Positions 19,474 to 29,008 of a stretch of 64,000 nt of DNA are shown here, one piece after another (position 1 is the first letter of the stretch; each line of letters begins with the position of its first letter). This DNA comes from an uncultured Roseovarius sp. (lineage in GTDB: Bacteria > Pseudomonadota > Alphaproteobacteria > Rhodobacterales > Rhodobacteraceae). A program made the translations under genes and the position numbers. Below the pieces are notes generated by a model. That model was not told the DNA's origin, did no database searches, and worked only from the letters and a program-made list of their open reading frames with translations. The stretch lies in the NCBI RefSeq assembly GCF_947259555.1, contig NZ_CAMYMD010000025.1, positions 81,169-145,168 of the forward strand, read 5' to 3'.

Positions 19474-20629
19474 GGATTGGCAAAGCGGTGGTTTTGGGTT
19501 CTACATCCACTGGCCCTTTTGCGAGGCAAAGTGCCCATATTGCGACTTCAACAGTCATGTCGTTCAGAAAATAGATCATGATCGTTGGCGCGACGCATAC
19601 CTTGATGAAATAGATCGCTACGCGGCGCTTTTACCGAACCGTGTTTTGAATACGGTCTTCTTCGGCGGCGGTACACCGAGCCTCATGCCACCCGATACAG
19701 TCGCCGCGATTCTCGATCGGATACGAAAACATTGGCCTATGGGCAATGACCCTGAAATCACTCTCGAGGCCAACCCGGGATCAGTTGAGGCAGGGCGGTT
19801 TCGAGGGTATGCTGAGGCTGGCGTATCTCGGATTTCCATGGGAATCCAGGCAATGAACGACCAAGACCTAAGGCGCCTTGGACGGCTTCATACCGTGTCA
19901 GATGCTCGGCAAGCATATGATATTGCAAGAGAAACCTTTGATCGTGTGAGCTTTGACCTTATCTACGCTCGCCAAGATCAAACCCTGGAAGGCTGGCGCA
20001 CGGAGTTACGCGAGGCGATCGCAATGGCCGTTGATCATCTGTCGCTCTATCAATTGACCATTGAAGGTGGTACCGCCTTTGGAGATCGTTACAGGGCTGG
20101 CAAGTTGCGGGGTCTGCCTGATGATGATGCGGCAGCTGATATGTATGATGCCACGCAAGAGATCTGCGAAGCGGCGGGCTTGCGCGCATACGAGGTCTCC
20201 AACCACGCCAAGCCAGGCGCAGAGTCGCGCCACAATAAGATCTATTGGAACTACGGAGACTATGTCGGCATCGGGCCCGGTGCCCATGGCCGGATTACCT
20301 GCGGCGGTCGGAAGTGGGCAACCGCTGCGCATGCGCCGCCGGGTCAATGGCTGGATGGCGTAGGAAGATCTGAAACCGAGCTGCCGGCAGAACCCCTATC
20401 TCGTCAGGAACAGGCGATTGAGTATCTCTTAATGGGACTTCGTGTGATTGAGGGAATCGATATCAGACGATATGAGCGCATCTCGGGTCAATCAATTTCA
20501 CATGACGCCGTCGAGCATTTGACATCACTTGGTATGGTCCGTCTTTCCGGTGATCGTTTACGGACCACAGCCAAAGGCCGCCCGGTCCTCAATGCGGTGA
20601 TCCGCGAGTTACTACCGGTTGGTCATTGA
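19466..20629 (+). CDS. hemW: Radical SAM heme chaperone HemW (coproporphyrinogen III oxidase-like)
   Basis: Radical SAM protein with cluster motif CEAKCPYC (CxxxCxxC) directly after GFGFYIHWPF. Further family motifs: TVFFGGGTPSLM and VSFDLIYARQDQTLEGW. The CxxxCxxC followed by an aromatic-poor DFNSH fits HemW rather than true HemN. The start is TTG at 19466, overlapping the end of rdgB by 8 bp; no ATG or GTG lies between it and the conserved core. At 387 aa it is normal. It ends one base before the convergent parB stop. Confidence 0.92.
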   Translation: MLEDWQSGGFGFYIHWPFCEAKCPYCDFNSHVVQKIDHDRWRDAYLDEIDRYAALLPNRVLNTVFFGGGTPSLMPPDTVAAILDRIRKHWPMGNDPEITLEANPGSVEAGRFRGYAEAGVSRISMGIQAMNDQDLRRLGRLHTVSDARQAYDIARETFDRVSFDLIYARQDQTLEGWRTELREAIAMAVDHLSLYQLTIEGGTAFGDRYRAGKLRGLPDDDAAADMYDATQEICEAAGLRAYEVSNHAKPGAESRHNKIYWNYGDYVGIGPGAHGRITCGGRKWATAAHAPPGQWLDGVGRSETELPAEPLSRQEQAIEYLLMGLRVIEGIDIRRYERISGQSISHDAVEHLTSLGMVRLSGDRLRTTAKGRPVLNAVIRELLPVGH

Positions 20630-21535
20630 TTATACACTCAACATCCCGACCAAGCGGTCCAACTGATCTAGAGACTCGTAGCGTACGGTAATTTTCCCGT
20701 TTTCCTGACCCGGAACATGTTCGATCGCCACTTTCATCGACAGGGTCGCGGAAAGGTCGTCTTCTAGGGCTTTCGTATCAGCATCCTTGCTGCGCTCCTG
20801 TCGAGCCTTGGCTGATTTGCCGCTCTCGTTAAAAATATTTCCAACACCGGATTTTGCGAGCTTCTCTGTCTCGCGCACAGAGAGTGATTTCTGAATCACC
20901 CGCCGCGCCAAAGCAACCGGGTCGTCTGAGGTTATGATTGCCCGTGCGTGACCCGAGGATAACTTACCCTCACGGAGGTAACTCAAAACCTCGTCAGGCA
21001 AAGACAGGAGACGAACAGAGTTTGCGATATGGCTGCGGCTTTTTCCCAATGCATCCGCAAGTCTTTCCTGCGTATGCCCAAATTTCTGCATGAGCTGCTG
21101 ATATCCAAACGCCTCTTCGACCGGGTTGAGATCAGCACGCTGGATGTTTTCAATGATAGCAACTTCTAGGACTTCTGTATCGTCGAAATTCCGAATCAAA
21201 ACCGGGATTTCATGGAGCTTCGCCATCTGAGCGGCACGCCAGCGGCGTTCCCCGGCGACAATCTCGTATTCCCCAGCGCGGCCAGGAGCAGCGCGCACGA
21301 TCAGAGGCTGGATTATCCCTTTTTCACTGATAGACCTCGAAAGATCTTCAAGCTGACTCGTATCGAAATCTCGACGTGGCTGGTTAGGATTGGGTCGTAC
21401 CTTTTCGACCGGGACCATCAGATCCGGGCTCTGTGGGTCGTCCGTTCCTTGTTGCGTCGATTCAATCGAGACATCTGCCATAAGCGCGGATAGTCCCCGC
21501 CCCAAACCACGAGATTGTGATTTTTTTACAGTCAT
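20630..21535 (-). CDS. parB: Chromosome partitioning protein ParB
   Basis: CTPase/parS-binding protein that loads on the origin region. Visible: VEKVRPNPNQPRRDFD, the nucleotide-binding IVAGERRWRAAQMA, the helix-turn-helix in DALGKSRSHIANSVRLLSLP, and a C-terminal dimerisation domain (ENGKITVRYESLDQLDRLVGML). The 301 aa are typical. It follows parA by 17 bp. Two perfect parS sites lie 1.4 and 3.3 kb upstream in the same gene cluster. Confidence 0.97.
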   Translation of the reverse strand: MTVKKSQSRGLGRGLSALMADVSIESTQQGTDDPQSPDLMVPVEKVRPNPNQPRRDFDTSQLEDLSRSISEKGIIQPLIVRAAPGRAGEYEIVAGERRWRAAQMAKLHEIPVLIRNFDDTEVLEVAIIENIQRADLNPVEEAFGYQQLMQKFGHTQERLADALGKSRSHIANSVRLLSLPDEVLSYLREGKLSSGHARAIITSDDPVALARRVIQKSLSVRETEKLAKSGVGNIFNESGKSAKARQERSKDADTKALEDDLSATLSMKVAIEHVPGQENGKITVRYESLDQLDRLVGMLSV

Positions 21536-21552
21536 TACGTACTCCCCTCTTG

Positions 21553-22362
21553 TCAGGCCGCGATACGTGCAGTGTTCTGTAACAACTCACGAGCCAGATC
21601 ACGATACGCCTGCGCGCCTTTGGACGACGGGTCATAGCTGAGGACAGACATCGCGTAAGACGGCGCCTCGCTCACACGTACATTGCGCGGTATGCGTGTC
21701 TTAAACACCAAGTCCCCAAGATTGTCTCGTGCATCCTGCTCCACCTGTGTCGACAAGTTATTACGCGCGTCGAACATCGTTAACACGACGCCTTCGATTC
21801 TAAGATTCTGATTTGCCGACTGCCGTACCTCTCGAATTGTCAGCATCAATTGCGACAAACCTTCAAGCGCAAAAAACTCACTTTGAAGCGGAACAAGAAT
21901 AGAGTGGGCTGCGACCATCGCATTCACGGTCAAGAGATTAAGAGATGGCGGGCAATCGATCAGGATGTAGTCCAGGTCAAATTCGTCCATAGCACGCTGC
22001 CGCAGTGCATCATGCAATAAAAAGCTGCGTTTCTCATTTGATATCAGTTCTATATCTGCAGAGGACAAATCAACAGTCGCGGGAATGATCAATAAGTTCT
22101 CTGTTTCCGTGCGCTGGACAACGTCTCCTAGCGGGATGTCATCCAAGAGCAGATCATACGTGGTGTATTTCCGAGAATCGGCCTCCACCCCCAAGCCAGT
22201 GGACGCATTTCCTTGTGGGTCGAGGTCTACAACCAAAACATTCTCACCTGCTTCGGCCAGCGCCGCGCCAAGATTTATAGTCGTGGTCGTTTTGCCGACC
22301 CCGCCTTTCTGATTGGCAATTGCGATGATCTTGGGCCCATCAGGGCGCGTTGGATCGGACAC
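21553..22362 (-). CDS. parA: Chromosome partitioning ATPase ParA
   Basis: ATPase that moves ParB-parS complexes. The deviant Walker A motif is NQKGGVGKTTTTINLGAALA; Walker A' VLVVDLDPQGNAST and Walker B YILIDCPPSLNLLT follow. The start is GTG 22362 with AGGAG 6 nt upstream, overlapping the end of rsmG by 23 bp. The 269 aa are full length. It belongs to the leftward mnmE-mnmG-rsmG-parA-parB block. Confidence 0.97.
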   Translation of the reverse strand: MSDPTRPDGPKIIAIANQKGGVGKTTTTINLGAALAEAGENVLVVDLDPQGNASTGLGVEADSRKYTTYDLLLDDIPLGDVVQRTETENLLIIPATVDLSSADIELISNEKRSFLLHDALRQRAMDEFDLDYILIDCPPSLNLLTVNAMVAAHSILVPLQSEFFALEGLSQLMLTIREVRQSANQNLRIEGVVLTMFDARNNLSTQVEQDARDNLGDLVFKTRIPRNVRVSEAPSYAMSVLSYDPSSKGAQAYRDLARELLQNTARIAA

Positions 22363-22960
22363 GGGAAACTCCTGTGATGGCCATAATTACAGCATCGGCA
22401 TCCGTTTTACTCTTAGCAAGGTGCAGATCGAAAAACCACTTCCTTTGCGCAACTTCCAGTTCTTTCTTCCAGGTTGCTCCCTTGGGAAAGATCGCTGTTC
22501 CTGATCTTTTAAGGTGTCGGTCTGCGAATCCGAGGAGAGTATCTAGGTCAGCAAGCGCCCGTGCCGAAAGAACATCGGCATCGAGGCCATCAAGGGCCTC
22601 GATGCGGTCATTCAAAACCCTCGCGGAGATCCCAGTCTCTCGGATGACGGTTCGCAAAAAGGCGCATTTACGCGAGTCGCTTTCCACGAGTGTAACAGAC
22701 ATCGGCGATTTGCTTGCGCTAGCAAGGATGGCGATAACAAGGCCCGGAAATCCACCTCCGGATCCGATGTCGGCCCAATGGCCCGTTGGAGCGTTCATAA
22801 TCTCAGAGAGCTGAATGGAATCGATAAGATGCCGCGACCAGATATTATTGAGGCTATTCTTGGAAACAAGATTTATGGTCGGATTCCACTTTGCTAGCAA
22901 ATCCAAGTACACTTCCAACCGCTCCTTTGTTTCACGTGAAACATCAGGTTGTTCGGTCAT
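22340..22960 (-). CDS. rsmG: 16S rRNA (guanine527-N7)-methyltransferase RsmG
   Basis: Methylates G527 of 16S rRNA. The SAM site is [16 protein letters not shown], with [15 protein letters not shown] after it. The N-terminal VSRET is encoded by a perfect parS palindrome, a well-known coincidence in this gene family. The ATG overlaps the mnmG stop by 4 bp (ATGA). At 206 aa it is normal. Confidence 0.96.
   Translation of the reverse strand: MTEQPDVSRETKERLEVYLDLLAKWNPTINLVSKNSLNNIWSRHLIDSIQLSEIMNAPTGHWADIGSGGGFPGLVIAILASASKSPMSVTLVESDSRKCAFLRTVIRETGISARVLNDRIEALDGLDADVLSARALADLDTLLGFADRHLKRSGTAIFPKGATWKKELEVAQRKWFFDLHLAKSKTDADAVIMAITGVSRVRSNAP
22928..22943. promoter_or_regulatory. parS site (ParB-binding centromere) inside rsmG
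   Basis: TGTTTCACGTGAAACA is a perfect 16-bp palindrome identical to the consensus parS. It encodes codons for VSRET near the RsmG N terminus. It lies about 5 kb from the proposed oriC and next to parAB. Confidence 0.95.
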
Positions 22961-24828
22961 GCTGTTTTAGCCCGATCACGGTGGCGAAGTTTAGCAAGGA
23001 TCAAGCTCAACGCTGCCGGGGTCATGCCCTCGACGCGACCCGCCTGCCCTATATTCTCCGGCCGAACGCGGGTGAGCTTGGACCGCAGTTCGCTAGAAAG
23101 ACCGTCAATAGAGCCATAGTCGAATTCTCTTGGAATTACATAGGCTTCGTCCCGCCTGAGCAGCTCGACATCCCGATTCTGACGTTCGATGTAATTTGCG
23201 TACAAAGCGTCTTTCTCAAGCTGGTCACGGGTGGTCTGATCTATCGCCGAAAAGGACGGGTTTAGGCGCATCAGGTCGTCAAAACCAACATCAGGAAACG
23301 CGAGTATTTGAAACGCAGACCGACGCGCGCCATCTTGGTTCACCTTCAGACCGATATCAGCCAAGTTACGAGGCGTATACGTGCAGCGATGCAACTCCTC
23401 CCGACCATTAACCAGCTTCTCCATCTTTTCCTCGAAAATGTGCCTGCGCTTTTCTCCGACACATCCAAACTGAACACCCGTTGGCGTCAATCTCTGGTCT
23501 GCATTATCAGCACGAAGCGACAGTCGGAATTCAGCCCTCGAGGTAAACATACGATAGGGCTCACTTACCCCTCTGGTGGTCAAATCATCAATCATAACCC
23601 CGATATAGCTATCCGTTCTGCTAAAGAATACGGGAGCCATGCCAAGCGATTCTCGCGCAGCGTTCATTCCAGCCACCACGCCTTGTGCCGCCGCTTCTTC
23701 GTAACCGGTTGTTCCATTTATCTGCCCGGCGAAATAAAGACCTGGAACGGACTTTACCGACAGCCGCGTGTCAAGAGACCTCGGGTCAACGTAGTCATAC
23801 TCGATGGCATAACCCGGCTGAAGGATTTTCGCCTTCTCAAGTCCAACAATCGACTGGACGTAGTCTTTCTGCACTTCTTCGGGAAGGGAAGTTGAAATAC
23901 CATTGGGATAAATCACATGGTCTGACAGACTCTCCGGCTCGAGAAATATCTGATGAGAGTGTTTGTCAGCGAACCGGACAACCTTATCTTCGATGGAGGG
24001 GCAGTACCGCGGCCCAACCCCGTCGATTTGGCCACCATACATAGCTGACCGATCAAGATTTTTCCTGATGATCGCGTGTGTCTTTTCGTTTGTATGGGTA
24101 ATCCCACAGGAGACTTGCCGCGCATGAGGCGTATTAGACAAAAAGGAAAAAAGAACGGGATCCTCATCACCCGGCTGAGCTTCAACACGCTGCCAATCAA
24201 TTGTACTGCCATCAAGGCGGGGTGGCGTTCCAGTCTTCAAACGCCCCAATCCAAGATCAAATTCATCAAGACGCCTCGCAAGACGTTCCGAGGGTTTATC
24301 ACCCATGCGGCCCCCCGGCCTTGAAACATCGCCGATGTGAATCATGCCGCGCAGGAACGTGCCAGTCGTCAGAATAACAGTCCCGGACGAAACCTCACTT
24401 CCATCGGAAAGACGCACTCCGGTAACCCGCGAGCCGTCCATAAGAAAATCAGCGGCTTCACCTTCAATGATTTCTAGTCCATCGCAGGCGTCCATTTCCC
24501 GCAACATTTCCTCGCGGTAAATTTTCCGGTCCGCCTGCGCACGCGGGCCTTGGACAGCCGGACCTTTACGCCGATTCAATAACCTGAACTGTATCCCTGC
24601 CCGGTCGGCAACACGCCCCATGACCCCATCGAGCGCGTCTATTTCCCGAACGAGGTGACCTTTTCCAAGACCCCCAATGGCCGGATTACAGGACATAACA
24701 CCAATTCCGCTCCGGTTTAACGTAATCAGCGCGGTGCGCGCGCCCATTCGGGCGGCCGCGTGAGCGGCATCACAGCCCGCATGGCCACCACCGATGACGA
24801 TGACATCAAAATGTTTCACGTGAAACAC
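22957..24828 (-). CDS. mnmG: tRNA uridine-5-carboxymethylaminomethyl modification enzyme MnmG (GidA)
   Basis: FAD enzyme that with MnmE makes cmnm5U34 in tRNAs. The dinucleotide-binding motif is [60 protein letters not shown] and [12 protein letters not shown] are MnmG signatures. The start is GTG 24828, and the first six codons (FHVKH after the start) are the parS palindrome. SD-like GGGAAG lies upstream. At 623 aa it is full length. It follows mnmE by 3 bp and overlaps rsmG by 4 bp. Confidence 0.97.
   Translation of the reverse strand: MFHVKHFDVIVIGGGHAGCDAAHAAARMGARTALITLNRSGIGVMSCNPAIGGLGKGHLVREIDALDGVMGRVADRAGIQFRLLNRRKGPAVQGPRAQADRKIYREEMLREMDACDGLEIIEGEAADFLMDGSRVTGVRLSDGSEVSSGTVILTTGTFLRGMIHIGDVSRPGGRMGDKPSERLARRLDEFDLGLGRLKTGTPPRLDGSTIDWQRVEAQPGDEDPVLFSFLSNTPHARQVSCGITHTNEKTHAIIRKNLDRSAMYGGQIDGVGPRYCPSIEDKVVRFADKHSHQIFLEPESLSDHVIYPNGISTSLPEEVQKDYVQSIVGLEKAKILQPGYAIEYDYVDPRSLDTRLSVKSVPGLYFAGQINGTTGYEEAAAQGVVAGMNAARESLGMAPVFFSRTDSYIGVMIDDLTTRGVSEPYRMFTSRAEFRLSLRADNADQRLTPTGVQFGCVGEKRRHIFEEKMEKLVNGREELHRCTYTPRNLADIGLKVNQDGARRSAFQILAFPDVGFDDLMRLNPSFSAIDQTTRDQLEKDALYANYIERQNRDVELLRRDEAYVIPREFDYGSIDGLSSELRSKLTRVRPENIGQAGRVEGMTPAALSLILAKLRHRDRAKTA
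24812..24827. promoter_or_regulatory. parS site (ParB-binding centromere) at the mnmG start codon
   Basis: A second perfect TGTTTCACGTGAAACA palindrome. On the minus strand it covers codons 1-6 of mnmG, so it touches the GTG initiation codon. About 3.3 kb from the proposed oriC and 1.9 kb from the first parS. Confidence 0.95.
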
Positions 24829-24831
24829 CCT

Positions 24832-26118
24832 TCACTTCCCAAGACAAAAACTGGCGAAGATTTCATCAAGTATATGCTCGACACCAATACGACCTACCAA
24901 AGAATCAAGCGCTCGAATAGCCACTCTCAACTCTTCCGAGGCAATCTCTGCCAGACCCTCCCCGCGCGGCAATATGCGAGTAGCTTGTTCCAGCGCCTCA
25001 ACGCCCCGAATCATAGCATGCCGATGGCGTTCCCGCGTCGCAAGACCAACACCCGAGACCCTACTTTCCAACGTTGCGCGAATCTTCGCGATCAGCTCAG
25101 GAATCCCAACGCCCGTAGTGCCCGAAATCCCTTGTTCCCCTGTATCCAGCAAATCAGCCTTGGCTCTGATTACAATGTCCCCATCCCGCATTTCAAAATC
25201 CGGCTGAGATGGTCCGTCGACCAAATACACCCTAAGGTCAGCTCTTGCCGCCCTATCCCTTGCTCTAGCAATACCCATTGATTCGACAACATCATCTGTC
25301 TCACGCAGCCCCGCCGTATCAAGAAACGTGACCGGCAAGCCATCAAGATCCATCCGCACTTCGATGACATCCCGTGTTGTACCTGCGAACTCAGAGGTAA
25401 TCGCCGCCTCCCGACCAGCCAAAGTGTTCAAGAGGGTCGATTTTCCTACATTTGGCGCCCCGACTATCGCAACCTCAAAGCCACTTCGAACACGTTCCGC
25501 CGCCGAGATGCCAGCAATCTCTCGATCCAATTCATAGATAACGCTATCCACCAGATCAGTCACTTCAGGAGTCACATCAACCGGCACGTCCTCGTCGGCA
25601 AAATCTATGGTCGCCTCCAGCAGCGCTACAGCCCGTATCAATGACGTCCGCCAAGCCTCGCACTTTTCACCGAGCGCCCCAGAGAACAAACGCAGTGCTT
25701 GCTGCCTCTGCGCCTCCGTTTCTGCATCGATCAAATCCGCCAGCCCCTCGACCTGTGCTAGATCCAGACACCCATTTTCCAAAGCTCGTCGCGTAAATTC
25801 CCCTGGCTCCGCTGGCCGCAATCCTTCGATCCGACCAAGAGCCTGAAGAACAGCTGATACAACTGCAATACTGCCATGCAATTGAAACTCGACCGTTGAT
25901 TCGCCTGTGAAACTGGATTTCTCCGAAAACACCAGCACCAGCGCCTGATCCAGCCGATGCCCTTCCACATCATGCAATATTCGCAGCGTGGCCTGCCGTC
26001 TTTCTGGAATATCACCACACAGACGCTCGCAGGCCAAATGCGCATTCGGACCGCTTACGCGAACAACCGCGACACCAGCCTTACCGTGCGCTGTGGAAAG
26101 CGCATAGATCGTTTCCAT
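24832..26118 (-). CDS. mnmE: tRNA modification GTPase MnmE (TrmE)
   Basis: Partner of MnmG in U34 modification. N-terminal formyl-THF-binding domain ([19 protein letters not shown]), helical domain, and inserted G domain: G1 [16 protein letters not shown]2 [14 protein letters not shown]3 [12 protein letters not shown]. The C-terminal CLGK matches the conserved CxGK tetrapeptide. Start: ATG 26118 after AGGGGCG, one codon inside the GTG used by the track (428 aa). Downstream mnmG starts 3 bp after the stop. Confidence 0.97.
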   Translation of the reverse strand: METIYALSTAHGKAGVAVVRVSGPNAHLACERLCGDIPERRQATLRILHDVEGHRLDQALVLVFSEKSSFTGESTVEFQLHGSIAVVSAVLQALGRIEGLRPAEPGEFTRRALENGCLDLAQVEGLADLIDAETEAQRQQALRLFSGALGEKCEAWRTSLIRAVALLEATIDFADEDVPVDVTPEVTDLVDSVIYELDREIAGISAAERVRSGFEVAIVGAPNVGKSTLLNTLAGREAAITSEFAGTTRDVIEVRMDLDGLPVTFLDTAGLRETDDVVESMGIARARDRAARADLRVYLVDGPSQPDFEMRDGDIVIRAKADLLDTGEQGISGTTGVGIPELIAKIRATLESRVSGVGLATRERHRHAMIRGVEALEQATRILPRGEGLAEIASEELRVAIRALDSLVGRIGVEHILDEIFASFCLGK

Positions 26119-26146
26119 CACCGCGCCCCTAAAATCTCGACGATGA

Positions 26147-27418
26147 TCAGGTGTTCATCGAGTCGAAGAACTCCGAGTTTGTCTTTGTCTGCTTAAGCTT
26201 AGACAACAAGAACTCCACGGCATCCGTCGTGCCCATCGGGTTGAGTATGCGCCGGAGAACAAATGTCTTTTGCAGATCCAGCTTGTCGATCAGAAGATCT
26301 TCCTTTCGCGTTCCGGACTTAAGGATATCGATCGCGGGGAACACGCGCTTGTCTGCAACCTTACGATCCAGAACTATTTCAGAGTTACCCGTACCCTTGA
26401 ACTCTTCAAAAATCACCTCATCCATGCGGCTACCCGTATCGATCAGAGCCGTCGCTATAATCGTAAGAGACCCCCCCTCCTCAATATTTCGCGCAGCGCC
26501 AAAGAACCGCTTGGGCCTTTGCAAAGCGTTGGCATCCACACCACCGGTCAACACCTTGCCAGAGGATGGAACAACAGTATTGTAAGCTCTGCCCAGACGG
26601 GTGATCGAGTCGAGCAAAATCACGACATCCCTCTTATGCTCAACAAGGCGCTTGGCCTTCTCGATCACCATTTCCGATACTGCAACATGGCGCGTCGCCG
26701 GCTCATCGAACGTAGAACTCACGACTTCACCCTTCACAGAGCGCTGCATGTCCGTGACTTCTTCGGGCCTCTCGTCAATCAAAAGGACAATAAGATAACA
26801 TTCCGGGTGGTTCTTCTCGATACTGTTTGCGATATTCTGCAGAAGTACCGTCTTGCCCGTCCGCGGCGGCGCAACGATCAAAGAACGCTGTCCCTTGCCA
26901 ATCGGAGCAACCAGATCAATCACACGCGCTGAGCGATCCTTGATCGTCGGGTCCTCGATTTCCATTTTCAGACGTTCATCAGGATAAAGCGGCGTCAGGT
27001 TATCAAATGCAATCTTGTGGCGTGCGCGCTCAGGATCCTCGAAATTGATCTGCGTAACCGACGTAAGTGCAAAGTAACGCTCTGTCTCATCGGGCTGTTT
27101 CATCTGCCCTTCAATTGTATCGCCAGTGCGCAACGCATACTGACGAATCATTTCTGGCGAAACATAAATATCATCCGGACCTGGGAGGTAATTGGCTTCC
27201 GGAGAACGTAAAAACCCAAAGCCATCTTGCAAGACTTCAAGAACGCCATCCCCATAAACCGTCCAGTCGTCTTCCGCGCGCTCCTTAAGGATCGAGAACA
27301 TCATCTCACCCTTGCGCATCGTCGACGCGTTCTCGATCTCCAGCTCTTCGGCAATCGCCAACAGTTCCTTGGCGGTCAAGGCCTTCAAGTCAGACAAGTT
27401 CAAATGATCTTCGGACAT
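26147..27418 (-). CDS. rho: Transcription termination factor Rho
   Basis: RNA-dependent ATPase helicase. N-terminal Rho helical domain ([20 protein letters not shown]), OB-fold RNA-binding domain ([20 protein letters not shown]), and RecA-like ATPase with Walker [15 protein letters not shown], the Q-loop/R-loop region and a C-terminal [19 protein letters not shown]. At 423 aa it has no extra insert domain. The neighbours mnmE (downstream) and hemJ (upstream) are the usual alphaproteobacterial order. Confidence 0.97.
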   Translation of the reverse strand: MSEDHLNLSDLKALTAKELLAIAEELEIENASTMRKGEMMFSILKERAEDDWTVYGDGVLEVLQDGFGFLRSPEANYLPGPDDIYVSPEMIRQYALRTGDTIEGQMKQPDETERYFALTSVTQINFEDPERARHKIAFDNLTPLYPDERLKMEIEDPTIKDRSARVIDLVAPIGKGQRSLIVAPPRTGKTVLLQNIANSIEKNHPECYLIVLLIDERPEEVTDMQRSVKGEVVSSTFDEPATRHVAVSEMVIEKAKRLVEHKRDVVILLDSITRLGRAYNTVVPSSGKVLTGGVDANALQRPKRFFGAARNIEEGGSLTIIATALIDTGSRMDEVIFEEFKGTGNSEIVLDRKVADKRVFPAIDILKSGTRKEDLLIDKLDLQKTFVLRRILNPMGTTDAVEFLLSKLKQTKTNSEFFDSMNT

Positions 27419-27539
27419 TACGAATCCTATGATGGCATCCAGATAGGTGCCTCTGTCGGTAGATGATGGGAATTTACAGCGAACCCGGACGGGAGCTTGG
27501 CATCCTAATAGGCGCTATCGCACCAGTCGTCAATCAGAG

Positions 27540-27989
27540 TCAAAATTTGATCACGACAGAGAGCACAATAACAACCATTGCCAGCGTTGGAACTTCATTC
27601 ATAAGTCTGTGCTGACGCCCGCTAAGTGTATTCTCGCCTAGCGAAAATTCTTTGCGTCTCCTGCCGAGCCAAATATGAAACCACGTCATTACCACTATAC
27701 CGGCAAACTTGCTATATGGCCAAATTGAACCCCAATCTACAATTCCCGGCGTCATAACCAGAAATAGTCCAAAGATCCATGTCGCGATCATTGACGGATT
27801 CATTATGAACCGCAGAAGCTTGTATTCCATGATCTGAAAAACGGCGTCTTTACTGTCACCAAATTTGGATTGCTCCGTGTGGTAAACGAACAGCCGTGGC
27901 AAATAAAAGAGCCCTGCCATCCAAGTGATGACCGACATGATGTGAAATGCTTTTATCCAAGGATAAAGCATGGTCAGAAAATCAATCAT
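27540..27989 (-). CDS. hemJ: Protoporphyrinogen oxidase HemJ
   Basis: Small membrane protein oxidising protoporphyrinogen IX, common in alphaproteobacteria that lack HemY/HemG. A conserved His occurs in KAFHIMSVITWMAGLFYLPR and a further one in LFVYHTE. About four membrane segments can be seen (residues 10-30, ~55-75, ~80-105, ~125-148). At 149 aa it has the usual length. It is the last leftward gene before the origin gap. Confidence 0.92.
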   Translation of the reverse strand: MIDFLTMLYPWIKAFHIMSVITWMAGLFYLPRLFVYHTEQSKFGDSKDAVFQIMEYKLLRFIMNPSMIATWIFGLFLVMTPGIVDWGSIWPYSKFAGIVVMTWFHIWLGRRRKEFSLGENTLSGRQHRLMNEVPTLAMVVIVLSVVIKF

Positions 27990-28074
27990 CGAGCACTCCA
28001 GACGAGATCAGGTTTCTCTAATAATTATAAGAAAGATAAGAAAGATTGTAGTTTGATTTAGGCCAAGAAATTTC

Positions 28075-28118
28075 TGTGGATTATCATGTTATCAACAAGG
28101 TTATGCACCTGTGGACAG
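28075..28118. promoter_or_regulatory. Cluster of DnaA-box-like 9-mers
   Basis: Within 44 bp: TGTGGATTA (reverse strand TAATCCACA, one mismatch from TTATCCACA), TTATCAACA (one mismatch), TTATGCACC and CTGTCCACA on the reverse strand (weaker). The spacing is close and the orientation mixed. Confidence 0.65.
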
Positions 28119-28400
28119 TTCGGTTAGTAATTTTTCAACCTCGTCATAATTAGCATAGTTGTACCACATAAAACATAATAAAAACAATAACTTAAATTGA
28201 TAAAATGAGTATAAAAACCAACAATTAATCTGTGTATTAATGGTTCAAGAATTGGGTTTTCCTTCGTTTTAAATTATCCTCGCCCACCGTGTATTACTTT
28301 CCTTGGTCGCTTAATGAACTGCGGCTTGTCCCCCGGTGGACGCTTTGGATGGATTCTCACGTAAATTGTTCATAAGGACATCATGTCGTTGTACGAAGGG

Positions 28401-28409
28401 TTATCCACA
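28401..28409 (+). promoter_or_regulatory. Perfect DnaA box at the maf start codon
   Basis: TTATCCACA, the consensus high-affinity DnaA box. Its last A is the first base of the upstream maf ATG (28409). DnaA bound here would cover the ribosome-site region of the gene and could affect maf-aroE-coaE-dnaQ transcription. Confidence 0.8.
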
Positions 28410-29008
28410 TGGCCATGTCGATCACACTTGCCTCTGCGTCCGCCATCCGCCAAACGCTGCTAATGAACGCAGGTCTTGAATTTGATGTCATAAAACCGCG
28501 TGTTGACGAGATTGCGCTGCGAGACTCGATGATATCGGATGGTTGTCGCCCAAGAGAGATTGTTGATGCTCTCGCTGAAATGAAGGCGCTGCGCATAAGC
28601 TCAAAGCACCCGGAAAGGCTTGTGATCGGTTGCGATCAGGTGCTTGATCTAGAAGGGCAATTGCTCTCCAAGCCGGAAACGCTCGATATCGCTCGGAGAC
28701 AACTCCTGTCGTTACGAGGAAAACATCATGAGCTGTTATCCGCAGTCGTAGTCTGCGAGGCGGGCGCGCCAATCTGGCGCCATATCGGCCGCGCGCAACT
28801 GAGTGTCCGCAACTTTTCAGAGGATTGGCTGGATAGTTATTTAGATCGGAATTGGCCCCGGATTAGCGATAGTGTTGGAGCGTATAAGCTGGAAGAAGAA
28901 GGTGTCCGGCTTTTTTCACGAATTGACGGAGACTACTTCACCATTCTTGGGTTGCCTCTTCTGGATCTCTTGTCTTTTCTTACTCTCCGAGGAGACCTGC
29001 AAAAATGA
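28409..29008 (+). CDS. maf: Maf-family nucleoside triphosphate pyrophosphatase
   Basis: Hydrolyses modified or non-canonical NTPs (dTTP/UTP or 7-methyl-GTP subtypes). Maf motifs: ITLASASAIRQTLLMNAG at the N terminus, VIGCDQVLDLEGQLLSKP, and YKLEEEGVRLFSRIDGDYFTILGLPL. Two ATGs two codons apart (28409 and 28415) compete; GAAGGG is 8 nt before the first. About 199 aa. It opens the operon maf-aroE-coaE-dnaQ, in which each gene overlaps the next by 4-8 bp. Confidence 0.93.
   Translation: MAMSITLASASAIRQTLLMNAGLEFDVIKPRVDEIALRDSMISDGCRPREIVDALAEMKALRISSKHPERLVIGCDQVLDLEGQLLSKPETLDIARRQLLSLRGKHHELLSAVVVCEAGAPIWRHIGRAQLSVRNFSEDWLDSYLDRNWPRISDSVGAYKLEEEGVRLFSRIDGDYFTILGLPLLDLLSFLTLRGDLQK

Larger units (their letters stand above)
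27990..28409. other. Probable chromosomal replication origin (oriC)
   Basis: A 419-bp gap with no ORF and far higher A+T than anything around it, especially 28140-28275, a plausible unwinding element. DnaA-box-like 9-mers: 28401-28409 TTATCCACA (perfect), 28075-28083 (reverse of TAATCCACA), 28089-28097 TTATCAACA, 28367-28375 (reverse of TTATGAACA), with weaker ones at 28101-28118. Genes on both sides point away from it: hemJ through parB leftward, maf through dnaQ rightward. Two parS sites and parAB lie within 8 kb. I infer oriC from this combination; no GC-skew calculation was done. Confidence 0.82.

Noticed and set aside
28225-28240. TTAA-N8-TTAA in the oriC gap, similar to a CtrA box.
   Set aside because: The CtrA consensus needs a 7-bp spacer; here it is 8, and such motifs arise easily in AT-rich DNA.
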